A stretch of 64,000 nt of DNA. It comes from Candidatus Zixiibacteriota bacterium (GTDB taxonomy: Bacteria; Zixibacteria; MSB-5A5; GN15; FEB-12). The stretch covers positions 639,676 through 703,675 of the forward strand of contig DAOSXA010000003.1 of assembly GCA_035380245.1 (NCBI GenBank). Reading direction: 5' to 3'. Made by a program: the position numbers and the translations under genes. Of the stretch, positions 27,425 to 35,468 are shown one piece after another (position 1 is the stretch's first letter; each line of letters opens with the position of its first letter). The notes beneath the pieces are model-generated. The model searched no databases. It had not been told where the DNA came from and saw only the letters and a program-made list of their open reading frames with translations.

Positions 27425-28414
27425 ATGAAATGGAAGCCACTGACCATGCCCAAGGAGGTCGTTAACGACCAGTCTTCGGCGACCGACAATTACTCTCGGT
27501 TTATTGTCGAGCCGCTCGAGCGCGGTTACGGGCATACGCTCGGTAACTGCCTGCGTCGCGTTCTGCTGTCGTCCATTCAGGGCGCTGCGGTAGTCTCGAT
27601 GCGCATTAAGTCGGTGCTGCACGAATTCTCGACGGTCGAGGGCGTCTATGAAGACGTGACCGATATCGTCCTGAACGTGAAGGCTATTCGCGTGAAGCTG
27701 CATGCCGACGAAATGCGGACGCTCACGCTCAAGGCCAACACCAAGGGCAAGATTACTGCCGGTATGTTCGAGGGTGACCCCTCGGTCGAAATCCTCAACA
27801 CCGATCAGCATATCTGCGAACTGACCAACGATATCGATTTTGAGATGGAAATCGATATTGACTCCGGTCAGAGCTACAGTGTCGCCGAGGCTAATAAGCG
27901 TCCGGACGCTCCGGCCGGTACCATTTTCGTCGACAGCCTCTTCTCGCCGGTCATCAAGGTATCCTACACCGTAGAGAATACTCGTGTGGGACAGCGTACC
28001 GACTACGACAGGTTGATCCTCGAGATCACCACCGACGGTTCTATTACGCCGGAGGATGCCCTTTCGTATGCCGCCAAGCTGATCAAGGATCACCTGCAAT
28101 TGTTCATCCATCTGGATGAAGAGGTTATGGTGGAAGAGGAGCCGGAAGAGGACGAGGAAGTGATCCGCGTTCGTAACCTGCTCAACACCCGGGTCGACGA
28201 GCTGGAGCTCTCGGTGAGGTCCTCCAACTGCCTGCGGGCAGCCAATATCCAGACCATCAAGGATCTGGTGACTAAAACCGAAAGCGACATGTTGAAATAC
28301 CGTAACTTCGGCCGCAAGTCGCTTAATGAGATAAGCAGCATTCTGGAGGAGATGAACCTCTCGTTCGGAATGGATATCTCCAAGTTTATCGAACAGCCAA
28401 CTAGTACCAGTTAG
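27425..28414 (+). CDS. rpoA: DNA-directed RNA polymerase subunit alpha
   Basis: Assembly scaffold of RNA polymerase and promoter UP-element/activator contact. 329 aa: N-terminal dimerisation domain with EPLERGYGHTLGNCLRRVLL and the HEFSTVEGVYEDVTDIVLNV signature; a very acidic linker (MVEEEPEEDEEV, about residues 236-247); C-terminal domain with VDELELSVRSSNCLRAANIQ and KYRNFGRKSLNEI. GGGAGG lies before the ATG. Cotranscribed with rpsD and rplQ. Confidence 0.98.
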   Translation: MKWKPLTMPKEVVNDQSSATDNYSRFIVEPLERGYGHTLGNCLRRVLLSSIQGAAVVSMRIKSVLHEFSTVEGVYEDVTDIVLNVKAIRVKLHADEMRTLTLKANTKGKITAGMFEGDPSVEILNTDQHICELTNDIDFEMEIDIDSGQSYSVAEANKRPDAPAGTIFVDSLFSPVIKVSYTVENTRVGQRTDYDRLILEITTDGSITPEDALSYAAKLIKDHLQLFIHLDEEVMVEEEPEEDEEVIRVRNLLNTRVDELELSVRSSNCLRAANIQTIKDLVTKTESDMLKYRNFGRKSLNEISSILEEMNLSFGMDISKFIEQPTSTS

Positions 28415-28425
28415 TGAGATAGAAA

Positions 28426-28824
28426 ATGGGACACCGCGATAAAGTGAAAAAGCTCGGGCGCACCCGAGCCCATCGAGATGCGATGCTGACCAACATGGCC
28501 ATGTCGCTGATCGAACACCGTCTGATTAAGACCACCGATGCCAAGGCGAAGGCTCTCAAGCCGATCGTCGACAGGGTCATCGCCACCGCTAAAAAGGACA
28601 CGCTGGCTTCAAAACGCCAGGTGGCCCGGACGGTCAAGAGTAAGAAAGTGTTCAAGAAGCTTTATGGTGAGGTTGTCCCGCAGTTCGCCGACCGCGACTC
28701 CGGTTTCTGCCGCATCATCAAGCTCGGCGTTCGCCGCGGCGACGGCGCTCCTCTTTCGGTGGTCGAATTGATGATCGAAGCTCCCAAAGAAGAGCCATCG
28801 AAGAAGGACAAAAAAGCCAAGTAG
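28426..28824 (+). CDS. rplQ: Large ribosomal subunit protein bL17
   Basis: 132 aa, MGHRDKVKKLGRTRAHRDAM, ALKPIVDRVIATAKKDTLAS and GFCRIIKLGVRRGDGAPLSV are family signatures; a short Lys-rich tail ends it. Last gene of the alpha set, directly followed by a strong intrinsic terminator. Confidence 0.98.
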   Translation: MGHRDKVKKLGRTRAHRDAMLTNMAMSLIEHRLIKTTDAKAKALKPIVDRVIATAKKDTLASKRQVARTVKSKKVFKKLYGEVVPQFADRDSGFCRIIKLGVRRGDGAPLSVVELMIEAPKEEPSKKDKKAK

Positions 28825-28857
28825 TCCTTCTATCATAACGATCCAGACAAGTCCAAT

Positions 28858-28889
28858 CGGGCCGGCTGAATACCGGCCCGGTTTTTTTT
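28858..28889 (+). terminator. Intrinsic terminator of the ribosomal superoperon
   Basis: Perfect 8-bp stem (28858-28865 with 28873-28880), 7-nt loop, then G and eight T. It closes the block that starts at the promoter at 8689. I saw no equally convincing terminator between 8717 and here. Confidence 0.92.
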
Positions 28890-28932
28890 ACTCAGTCATG
28901 AGATTAATTTACGATCATTGCTATCGTTGGGC

Positions 28933-28961
28933 TTGATTCCGAGCCGTCCGTGTGTTATATA
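28933..28961 (+). promoter_or_regulatory. Putative sigma-70 promoter
   Basis: TTGATT (28933-28938), 17-bp spacer, TATATA (28956-28961). It lies about 100 nt before the ATG at 29064 and just after the superoperon terminator, where a new transcript is expected. Confidence 0.5.
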
Positions 28962-29063
28962 AATGCGCAGGGACACAGGGAAGTCGCATCGTGACATTAA
29001 CTAGCTCAGACAATTACGATGAATTCATAAAGTAACGCTTCTGTTCGAGATTGAGAGGTTAGG

Positions 29064-29555
29064 ATGACTGATCAACCCATTAATCCTGTTGTACAACCCA
29101 AGAAGGGCATGTCGACCGGTCTCAAGGTGACACTGATCGTGATAGGCGCGATAATTGTACTTATCGTGGCTATGGTGATTTACTGTGTGTCGAACCTGGA
29201 TAAACTAGCGGCTGTCGGTGCAAAAACAATCGTGAAAGGAATCCAGTCTGAACTTATTGCACATCCGGTTGAAGGGGTCGACGTCGATCGTTATAACAGA
29301 GTAACGAAAGTTTTCATCGAGAAAATTGATCAGCCCGACCAGAATCCACAGGAGCTGGCGCTGTTCGTACAACAAGCCGGTGAATCGATTAAGGAACAGC
29401 CGTACACGGCTGACGATATCGAGCGTCTGGTTCAGGCGATGATACAACTCTATCCTGAGCTGGCTGAGGTAGCGGGTCCGGCAATACTGGAAATCGATAC
29501 GACTTTGACTGCCGACTCGACGGTGTTATTGGAAGAAACAACGGTAGATGAATAA
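29064..29555 (+). CDS. Hypothetical protein with one N-terminal membrane anchor
   Basis: 163 aa, not recognised. Residues about 13-38 form a single transmembrane segment (VTLIVIGAIIVLIVAMVIYC) after a short Lys-containing start, so a membrane-anchored protein with a soluble acidic C-terminal region of about 125 residues. That region looks largely helical and ends in a Thr/Glu-rich tail. GAGGTTAGG precedes the ATG. It stands alone between two transcription signals. No function is proposed. Confidence 0.8.
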   Translation: MTDQPINPVVQPKKGMSTGLKVTLIVIGAIIVLIVAMVIYCVSNLDKLAAVGAKTIVKGIQSELIAHPVEGVDVDRYNRVTKVFIEKIDQPDQNPQELALFVQQAGESIKEQPYTADDIERLVQAMIQLYPELAEVAGPAILEIDTTLTADSTVLLEETTVDE

Positions 29556-29558
29556 ACC

Positions 29559-29595
29559 GGTCTTGGGGAATCGTCTTTGCCGGTTCCCCGAGACC
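29559..29595. terminator. Inverted repeat after the anchored hypothetical gene
   Basis: 12-bp stem with one G-T pair (29559-29570 with 29584-29595) three nt after the stop. There is no T-run, so termination efficiency is uncertain; it may instead stabilise the 3' end. Confidence 0.5.
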
Positions 29596-29619
29596 TGATA
29601 ATAACCAACCTGAACGGCG

Positions 29620-30348
29620 ATGTCAGGCATTTCCGGGAGCATCGCCGCCGCTTTACTTGCACGTAAACGGAAGGTTCTTGACCCTTTGAACGATCTTTTA
29701 CGAGCCGCCTTACCGGTGGTGCTTGGTTATTTGCTGGGCGCTATTCCGTTCGCTTTGATAGTCGCCCGCCTTTACGGTATCTCCGATCTGCGCGGTGTCG
29801 GTTCCGGCAATCTGGGCGCGACCAATGTTTGGCGTGCGGCGGGAGCAACGGCAGGTATTCTGGCCTTCGCCGGAGATATTCTCAAAGGGGTGGCCGCCAT
29901 AATGCTCGCCCGTGTCTGGCTTGGTGAATACGCTGCCGATTTGTCCGCATGGCACGAGTTAATCCTGGTGGTTACGGCTTTTGCGGCGGTTCTGGGGCAC
30001 GTCTTTCCGGTTTACGTGGGTTTTCGGGGTGGCAAAGGGGTGGCTACCGGATTGGGCGTGGTAGTGACATTGATCCCGGTACAGGCCCTGATCGCCCTGT
30101 TGGTGTTTATCGTAACGGTGTTGATTTCGCGCTTCATTTCATTGGGTTCGATTCTGGCGGGATTGGCACTGGCGGCAGTTCTGCTGGTTCAACGATTCGT
30201 GATGCATGCCGAGATATCCGAGGTTTATGTCTGGATGGGAGTCGTGCTGGCAATGCTGGTGTTGGTTACGCATCGTCAGAATATCGGTCGGTTGCTTCAC
30301 GGACGAGAGAATAGATTTTCGCTTTCGTCGAAATCGGGGAAAGCATAG
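29620..30348 (+). CDS. plsY: Acyl-phosphate glycerol-3-phosphate acyltransferase PlsY
   Basis: Integral membrane enzyme transferring acyl from acyl-phosphate to glycerol-3-phosphate, first step of phospholipid synthesis. Three active-site motifs are visible: GSGNLGATNVWRAAG, GHVFPVYVGFRGGKGVATGL and the late THRQNIGRLLHGRENR. About five to seven transmembrane segments. 242 aa from the ATG at 29620, some 30 residues longer than typical; an in-frame TTG at 29686 (then NDLLRAALPVV) may be the true start. gpsA, which supplies the substrate, follows 8 nt later. Confidence 0.95.
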   Translation: MSGISGSIAAALLARKRKVLDPLNDLLRAALPVVLGYLLGAIPFALIVARLYGISDLRGVGSGNLGATNVWRAAGATAGILAFAGDILKGVAAIMLARVWLGEYAADLSAWHELILVVTAFAAVLGHVFPVYVGFRGGKGVATGLGVVVTLIPVQALIALLVFIVTVLISRFISLGSILAGLALAAVLLVQRFVMHAEISEVYVWMGVVLAMLVLVTHRQNIGRLLHGRENRFSLSSKSGKA

Positions 30349-30356
30349 AGGGCAAC

Positions 30357-31364
30357 ATGTTCAATAAGGTAGCGATACTGGGAGCCGGATCCTGGGGGAT
30401 GGCGATAGCCAAGGTGCTCGATGACAACGGCGCCGATGTAATTCTCTGGGAATTCGACCGCAACGAATACAACCGCCTGGTAGCGGATCGCGGACTCGAA
30501 GAAAAGCTGGCCGGATTCAGGCTGGCGGAGAGTATCGATCTGACCAACGACCGCGATGAGGCGATCGATGGGGCCGATCTGATCGTGCTGGCGATACCGT
30601 CGCAGTCCATGCGTGCCGCTCTTGGCGGATTAAAAAATCGTCTCGCTCCGGATACACCTTTGGTGAGTCTGGCAAAGGGGATCGAAAACGAATCGTTGCA
30701 GCGAATGTCGGAAGTGATTGCCGTACAGACCGGAGTGATGGCGGACCGGATAGCCACGCTGTCGGGGCCGTCACACGCCGAGGAAGTGGCCAGGGAAATG
30801 CCGACCTCAGTCGTGGTCGGGAGTGTGTCGGAAATCCTGGCTGAGAAACTCCAGGAACGGTTCAGCAATCAGTATTTTCGGATGTATACCTGTGATGATG
30901 TGGTCGGAGTGGAACTGGGCGGTTCGCTCAAGAATATCATCGCGATCGGGGTGGGAATTACCGACGGCCTCGGAATGGGAGACAACACACGCGGGGCATT
31001 GATCTCTCGAGGTCTGGCTGAGATGGTACGGTTGGGAACCGTGCTCGGAGCGCAGCCGGAAACATTCGCCGGACTGTCGGGACTCGGTGATCTGATTACC
31101 ACCTGTATTAGTCGTCACAGTCGCAATCGCCATGTGGGGGAGAAGATCGGCCAGGGGCAAAAGCTCGCCGATATTCTCAAGGCGATGCACATGGTAGCCG
31201 AAGGAGTCGCGACCACGCGCTCGGGTTACATGCTCTCTCAGAAATATGATGTAGAGATGCCGATAACGGAGCAGGTGTACCAGGTTTTGTTTGAAGATAA
31301 GCCGCCCTCGGCTGCAGTCAGCGATCTGATGGGTCGCAAGCTGAAAGCCGAGATTTGGCGTTAA
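30357..31364 (+). CDS. gpsA: Glycerol-3-phosphate dehydrogenase [NAD(P)+]
   Basis: Makes sn-glycerol-3-phosphate from dihydroxyacetone phosphate. 335 aa; Rossmann motif ILGAGSWGMAIAKVL at the N-terminus, LAKGIE and SGPSHAEEVAREMPTSVVVG in the middle, substrate-binding Lys in GGSLKNIIAIGVGITDGLGM, and GLGDLITTCISRHSRNR near residue 240. Coupled with plsY in one operon for phospholipid head-group synthesis. Confidence 0.97.
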   Translation: MFNKVAILGAGSWGMAIAKVLDDNGADVILWEFDRNEYNRLVADRGLEEKLAGFRLAESIDLTNDRDEAIDGADLIVLAIPSQSMRAALGGLKNRLAPDTPLVSLAKGIENESLQRMSEVIAVQTGVMADRIATLSGPSHAEEVAREMPTSVVVGSVSEILAEKLQERFSNQYFRMYTCDDVVGVELGGSLKNIIAIGVGITDGLGMGDNTRGALISRGLAEMVRLGTVLGAQPETFAGLSGLGDLITTCISRHSRNRHVGEKIGQGQKLADILKAMHMVAEGVATTRSGYMLSQKYDVEMPITEQVYQVLFEDKPPSAAVSDLMGRKLKAEIWR

Positions 31365-31385
31365 GAGGATAGGACGGAGGTTGGC

Positions 31386-31736
31386 ATGACAAAAGTTGAT
31401 GCTAACGAGAAACTGTATTATTCCATAAGTGAGGTAGCCCGGATCACGGGACTGGAGCCGTATGTCCTTCGGTATTGGGAGAAGGAGTTCTCCATGCTGC
31501 GACCGCGCAAGAATCGGGGTGGCAGTCGGATGTACACTTCCAAGGATATCGAGTTGATCAATCGGATCAACCATCTCCGGACCAAGGAAAAGCTGACCAT
31601 CGCCGGCGCCCGGGCTAAATTGACCATGCGGCGTCCTTCGGAGCAGGTGGAGGAGGTTAAAACCTCAGCTCGAACAAAAACCCTGATTGGGCAAATTCGC
31701 AAGGATATCGAGGACCTGCTCAAAGATTTAGCTTGA
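31386..31736 (+). CDS. MerR-type DNA-binding regulator
   Basis: 116 aa. The N-terminal winged helix (YYSISEVARITGLEPYVLRY then WEKEFSMLRPRKNRGGSRMY) is a MerR-family domain of the type widely found as small solitary regulators. The C-terminal 45 residues look helical and charged, without Cys metal ligands. GGAGG lies upstream. It follows gpsA by 21 nt and is probably cotranscribed. Its effector and targets are unknown. Confidence 0.9.
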   Translation: MTKVDANEKLYYSISEVARITGLEPYVLRYWEKEFSMLRPRKNRGGSRMYTSKDIELINRINHLRTKEKLTIAGARAKLTMRRPSEQVEEVKTSARTKTLIGQIRKDIEDLLKDLA

Positions 31737-31760
31737 ACTCAGGCCATTTTTGGCTATTTT
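31733..31760 (+). promoter_or_regulatory. Putative sigma-70 promoter for tRNA-Pro(GGG)
   Basis: TTGAAC (31733-31738), 16-bp spacer, TATTTT (31755-31760), 34 nt before the tRNA 5' end. It overlaps the stop codon of the MerR gene. A small GCCA/TGGC hairpin lies between the boxes, so the sequence could alternatively be a weak terminator. Confidence 0.45.
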
Positions 31761-31793
31761 TCAAGCCCGGCGATAAGCCGTGCAAGATCAAGT

Positions 31794-31871
31794 CGGAGCG
31801 TAGCGCAGCCTGGTTAGCGCACTCGCTTGGGGTGCGAGAGGTCGGCCGTTCAAATCGGCTCGCTCCGACCA
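31794..31871 (+). tRNA. tRNA-Pro (anticodon GGG)
   Basis: Acceptor stem CGGAGCG/CGCTCCG (31794-31800 with 31861-31867); D-arm around TAGCGCAGCCTGGTTAGCGC; anticodon stem CTCGC/GCGAG with loop TTGGGGT, anticodon GGG; T-arm with GTTCAAATC. Discriminator A and an encoded CCA end at 31871. Confidence 0.95.
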
Positions 31872-31962
31872 TAACCAATCGAACAGTTTAATAAGATATT
31901 GGGGTGGGCATAAGTCTCGGTGGTCCATTCTATATTGTGCCCGGAATCGACCGATTTGTATA

Positions 31963-32652
31963 ATGAATACGATGAATACGACTCATTATAATCATACCCT
32001 GGTGCTGATTCCGGCCTACAACGCCGCACAATATCTGCCGGAGTTGCTTCATCGTCTGCGACAGCATGTCAACGATGATGATTTGCTGGTAGTGAACGAC
32101 GGCTCCTCCGATGAAACCGCCGCCATTCTTGCCGATCAAAGCGTTCGGTATATAACATTCCGCGAAAACCAGGGGAAAGGGGCGGCACTCAAGGCTGGAT
32201 TCGAGTACGCCATGGAACATGAGTATCGCTCGGTGTTGACGATCGATGCCGATCTCCAGCACCTGCCCGAGGAGGTGCCGCGCTTTCTGGCCGAGGACGA
32301 CGGACAACGTCTGGTGCTGGGGGTGCGCGTGATCAAGCCGAAAGTGATGCCGTTCGCGCGCTGGCTCTCGAACAATCTCACTTCAATCATCGTCTCGGTT
32401 TTTTCGTCACAGCGGGTGCGGGATTCACAATCCGGCTATCGCCTTATTCCGATCTGGCTGTTGAGGGCGTTGCGCCTGCGCCGGATCGGGTATGATTTCG
32501 AATCGGAACTGCTCTTCAAGGCGGGGGCGCTGGGTTGCCCGGTAGTAGAGGTGCCGATCTCAACCGTCTACGAGGGCTCGCCTTCATTCATCAATCCTAT
32601 GGCTGACACCCTTCGTTTCGTCCGCCTGATGTGGAAGAGAGTGTGGGCGTAG
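31963..32652 (+). CDS. Glycosyltransferase family 2, polyprenyl-phosphate type
   Basis: 229 aa GT-A fold enzyme resembling dolichyl-phosphate mannosyltransferases without membrane domains. Motifs: LVLIPAYNAAQYLPELLHRL, VVNDGSSDET, NQGKGAALKAGFEYAM and the divalent-metal TIDADLQHLPEEVP, then RDSQSGYRLIP and YDFESELLFKA. Probably transfers a sugar to undecaprenyl phosphate or a similar carrier for surface glycan. Two Met starts (31963, 31972) are possible. Stand-alone gene after the tRNA. Confidence 0.9.
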   Translation: MNTMNTTHYNHTLVLIPAYNAAQYLPELLHRLRQHVNDDDLLVVNDGSSDETAAILADQSVRYITFRENQGKGAALKAGFEYAMEHEYRSVLTIDADLQHLPEEVPRFLAEDDGQRLVLGVRVIKPKVMPFARWLSNNLTSIIVSVFSSQRVRDSQSGYRLIPIWLLRALRLRRIGYDFESELLFKAGALGCPVVEVPISTVYEGSPSFINPMADTLRFVRLMWKRVWA

Positions 32653-32855
32653 AGGGGGAAGTCGGTTGTGTCTGCGTGATTTAAATCATTGATAATATAT
32701 GACGGAAGAGGATGGCGACGCTTCTGTATTGCTGTGATACGGGGGGATTTTTTGTTGTATAGCCCTGCATCATTGGCGATGATATATTCGTATAACTTAT
32801 ATGGGGATGATAAAACTCAGCTATGGGTGAATGATTTCATTTCAGGAGATTCGTT
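32653..32855 (+). promoter_or_regulatory. Upstream region with FNR/CRP-like palindrome
   Basis: About 200 nt without a credible gene ahead of a 42-codon gene. It contains the perfect 12-bp palindrome TGATTTAAATCA (32677-32688), matching the TGAT-N4-ATCA core of FNR/DNR-type sites, and a TAATAT (32693-32698) that could be a -10 box. The palindrome would then overlap the spacer, which suggests repression. A weak in-frame ORF at 32689-32940 has no family resemblance. Confidence 0.35.
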
Positions 32856-32984
32856 ATGGCTGACAAAGGAAGCAAGGATAAGGCGAAACGGGAGAATAAG
32901 AAGAAACCGAAACACTCTCCCAAAGAGAAAAAGCAAATGAAGCGAGAAAAGAAACAGGGGGGTGGATCACCTTTGAATCAATAG
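32856..32984 (+). CDS. Small Lys-rich basic protein
   Basis: 42 codons, starting MADKGSKDKAKRENKKKPKH and ending QGGGSPLNQ. About 17 Lys/Arg-type residues dominate, giving a very basic disordered peptide with the local pattern PKEKKQMKREKK. AGGAG (32844-32848) is placed 7 nt before the ATG, which supports translation. Similar tiny Lys-rich proteins occur widely as hypotheticals; nucleic-acid binding is plausible but unproven. Confidence 0.65.
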   Translation: MADKGSKDKAKRENKKKPKHSPKEKKQMKREKKQGGGSPLNQ

Positions 32985-33107
32985 GTCCGAGTGACTATGT
33001 CATATAGTCGTGACTATGGCGGAGTGCCGGGATCGGATCTGTCGTCTCCCCATCCGTTAAACTGGACCAATAATCTCGCTGATTTGATTTCGTATTATTC
33101 AGTGTAG

Positions 33108-33141
33108 CCCGGTTAAGATTAGCTTGCCTTAACCGGGTCAA
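33108..33141 (+). terminator. Intrinsic terminator-like hairpin before the DinB-like gene
   Basis: Perfect 10-bp stem (33108-33117 with 33128-33137), 10-nt loop, followed by TCAATCTTTT. It would end transcripts of the Lys-rich gene. The next gene starts only 22 nt later with no Shine-Dalgarno, so the hairpin may also affect its translation. Confidence 0.6.
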
Positions 33142-33159
33142 TCTTTTAGACTCCTCCAC

Positions 33160-33618
33160 ATGAAGCTATCGGATCTGTTTTCCAACTACGACACGGTGCG
33201 TAAGGAAATGCGTGCCGCGGTGGTCGGTCTGACGCAGGAACAGCTTGACTGGCGCACGGGGCTGCATCCCTGGTCGGTTGCTGATATCCTCCGGCACATC
33301 GTTGAGACCGAAGCCTGGTGGATTGAATGTGTCGCTCTTGAGCAGGACTGGTGCGACGGCGACGACGATCCGTTTGGAGAGACCCATACTCCGGAGCAGA
33401 TTCTCGAGGTGCTCGATAAGTACTTCGAGGTGACCCGCGAATGGCTCGAATCGCAAACAAGCGATGACTGGGATGAGACGTTCTATCTGATCAAGGATGT
33501 CGGTGAGAAGGTATCCAAGCGCTGGTTGAGCTGGCATGTGGTGGAGCATCAGGCACGTCATCGCGGACAGCTTTTTATGCTGATGCACATGCAGGGACTG
33601 GAGGTCCCCCATGTCTAA
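33160..33618 (+). CDS. DinB-family protein
   Basis: 152 aa four-helix-bundle protein of the DinB/YfiT class. The predicted metal triad is H46 (ILRHIVETE) with H130 and H134 (VVEHQARHRGQ). Such proteins are thiol-dependent transferases or of unknown function and are often stress-linked. Its last 8 nt overlap the surE start, implying coupling. No Shine-Dalgarno is obvious. Confidence 0.9.
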   Translation: MKLSDLFSNYDTVRKEMRAAVVGLTQEQLDWRTGLHPWSVADILRHIVETEAWWIECVALEQDWCDGDDDPFGETHTPEQILEVLDKYFEVTREWLESQTSDDWDETFYLIKDVGEKVSKRWLSWHVVEHQARHRGQLFMLMHMQGLEVPHV

Positions 33619-34375
33619 ACGCAAGCTTCGGATTTTACTTACCAATGACGACGGTTATTTCAGCGACGGAATCCGTGCGCTGCGAGAGGAGTTGTTGACC
33701 GAAGCGGAGGTGTTTGTCGTGGCGCCGGATCGGGAACAGTCCGCCAGCTCACATTCCCTGACGCTCAATCGCCCTCTGCGAATTCACAAACTGGACAAAT
33801 CCTGCTACACTACCGACGGCACCCCCACCGATTGTGTGATGCTGGCGATTCACCTGTTGTTCAAGCGCCGAAAACCGGATATGATTATCTCGGGAATCAA
33901 CCACGGAGCCAATATGGGCGACGATGTCACGTATTCCGGTACGGTCGCAGCGGCAATCGAGGGCTCGATTTTACAGATTCCGTCGATAGCCGTATCCATG
34001 GCGCATCATGAACCTGGAATACCAATGGCGCGAGCGGCTAAATTCGTGCATAAACTCCTGGCAATTTACGATGAAATGAACCTGGGTCCGAGTACGTTTC
34101 TGAATGTAAATTTACCGCCCGACAACGGTCGTGCCTACCGCAAGTACGAGTTTTGCCGCCTGGGCGTGCGGCAGTATAAAGATATCGTTATCCATAAGAC
34201 CGATCCGCGGGGAAAACCATATTATTGGATTGGCGGGCGGCCAAAGTGGAAGGTCGATACCGGAACCGATTTTGAAACTGTCTCCCGTGGCGTAATAGCA
34301 ATTACCCCGTTGAATATGAAATTTACCGATACGGAGGCTCTGGCCCGGTTGAAACAAACAACCCTGAGGCTTTAG
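33611..34375 (+). CDS. surE: 5'/3'-nucleotidase SurE
   Basis: Metal-dependent nucleoside-monophosphate phosphatase linked to survival under stress. 254 aa; ILLTNDDGYFSDGIRALREE carries the metal-binding Asp pair, then PDREQSASSHSLTLNRPLRI, DGTPTDCVMLAIH and SGINHGANMGDDVTYSGTVA. Overlaps the DinB-like gene by 8 nt with GGAGG just upstream of its ATG. Confidence 0.97.
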   Translation: MSKRKLRILLTNDDGYFSDGIRALREELLTEAEVFVVAPDREQSASSHSLTLNRPLRIHKLDKSCYTTDGTPTDCVMLAIHLLFKRRKPDMIISGINHGANMGDDVTYSGTVAAAIEGSILQIPSIAVSMAHHEPGIPMARAAKFVHKLLAIYDEMNLGPSTFLNVNLPPDNGRAYRKYEFCRLGVRQYKDIVIHKTDPRGKPYYWIGGRPKWKVDTGTDFETVSRGVIAITPLNMKFTDTEALARLKQTTLRL

Positions 34376-34470
34376 TTCCCTCCGTTTTTTGTCTGAAAGC
34401 TCCGAGAGCCAGGCGGGACGGAGCTGGTTTTTGACTGTAAATATATGATTTGTAGGAGGCTACAAAACAG

Positions 34471-34498
34471 TTGACAAGATGAGGAAATAGTCTATAAT
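34471..34498 (+). promoter_or_regulatory. Consensus sigma-70 promoter for tRNA-Pro(CGG)
   Basis: TTGACA (34471-34476), 16-bp spacer, TATAAT (34493-34498): both boxes are perfect. Predicted start near 34505, 16 nt before the tRNA. Transcription may continue into the SLOG-apt operon. Confidence 0.88.
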
Positions 34499-34520
34499 GT
34501 CCATCTGAACGTGATTTGAT

Positions 34521-34594
34521 CGGGGCGTGGCGCAGTTTGGTAGCGCGCTTGGTTCGGGACTAAGAGGTCGCTGGTTCAAATCCAGTCGCCCCGA
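34521..34594 (+). tRNA. tRNA-Pro (anticodon CGG)
   Basis: Acceptor stem CGGGGCG/CGCCCCG (34521-34527 with 34587-34593), discriminator A, no encoded CCA. Anticodon stem CTTGG/CTAAG with loop TTCGGGA, anticodon CGG; T-arm GGTTCAAATCC. Unlike the GGG tRNA, CCA must be added enzymatically. Confidence 0.95.
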
Positions 34595-34677
34595 TTTTAT
34601 CTCAGGCCTCAGAGATAGACAGACACCATTCCGACTACACTTACCAAGCAATGACGGCTCAAGAAAGGATGGCTCAA

Positions 34678-35166
34678 ATGGCTGCAAAACGTAAGCCGAT
34701 GATAGCTGTTGTTGGGGCGGGGAAGTGCTCGAAGAAGCTGCGTGATATGGCCGCGGTTTGTGGCAAACTTATCGCCGAAAAAGGCGGTGTGATAGTCTGC
34801 GGCGGCCTTGGGGGGATAATGGAAGGAGCAGCTCGTGGCGCCCGGGAAGCGGGTGGCACGACAGTCGGCATTCTACCCTCACTCTACAAGGATGATGCCA
34901 ACGAGTACATAGATTATTCCATACCTACCGGCATGGGTGAGGCACGCAATGTTTTAGTCGTTCGTGCGGCCGATGTTGTTATCGCTTTTCCCGGGAAGTA
35001 CGGCACACTAAGCGAAATGGCCTTTGCATTGCAGGCTAAAAAACCCGTGATCTCGGTCAATGCCTGGCGTCTGAGCGATGAAATTTTACACGTCGATTCG
35101 CCTGAAGAAGCAGCTGATAAGGCCATGTCGCTGGCGGCCGATATCCTTGGAGACGACCTGGCTTGA
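34678..35166 (+). CDS. TIGR00725/SLOG-domain protein (LOG-related)
   Basis: 162 aa from the ATG at 34678, which has AAAGG (34664-34668) 9 nt upstream; in-frame ATGs at 34651 and 34669 lack good spacing. Rossmann-like fold with MIAVVGAGKCSKK, CGGLGGIMEGAARGAREAGG and FPGKYGTLSEMAFALQ, the signature of the TIGR00725 subgroup related to LOG nucleotide-processing proteins and to SLOG ligand sensors. Exact substrate unknown. The stop overlaps the acyP start. Confidence 0.85.
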   Translation: MAAKRKPMIAVVGAGKCSKKLRDMAAVCGKLIAEKGGVIVCGGLGGIMEGAARGAREAGGTTVGILPSLYKDDANEYIDYSIPTGMGEARNVLVVRAADVVIAFPGKYGTLSEMAFALQAKKPVISVNAWRLSDEILHVDSPEEAADKAMSLAADILGDDLA

Positions 35167-35468
35167 ATTCAGTCGCGGCCGAACTCCGCGTTATTGGTTA
35201 TGTCCAGGGAGTTGGTTTCCGTTATTTCTGTTATCGTAAGGCAGTGGGACTGGGGATCCTGGGCTGGGTGCGCAACGAGCCGGATGGCTCGGTGGCGCTC
35301 TTTGCTGAAGGAGATCGGGATGCTGTCGAGGCGTTTATCGCCGAGTTGAAAAGCGGATCGTCTACCTCGGCAATATCGGAAGTCTCCGTAACATGGACTA
35401 AACCTACCGGACAATTCCACGATTTCAATATCAGTATGTCACGTTATAAAGACAGGGATTATGACTGA
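35163..35468 (+). CDS. acyP: Acylphosphatase
   Basis: Hydrolyses acyl-phosphates. TTG start overlapping the previous stop; 101 aa. Catalytic signature GYVQGVGFRYFCYRKAVGLG (Arg) and GWVRNEPDGSVALFAEGD (Asn) are intact. Overlaps apt by 8 nt, so three genes are coupled. Confidence 0.93.
   Translation: MNSVAAELRVIGYVQGVGFRYFCYRKAVGLGILGWVRNEPDGSVALFAEGDRDAVEAFIAELKSGSSTSAISEVSVTWTKPTGQFHDFNISMSRYKDRDYD

Noticed and set aside
32689..32940. 83-codon frame before and across the Lys-rich gene
   Set aside because: Different frame from the 42-codon gene, which has a proper ribosome-binding site; no homology pattern.
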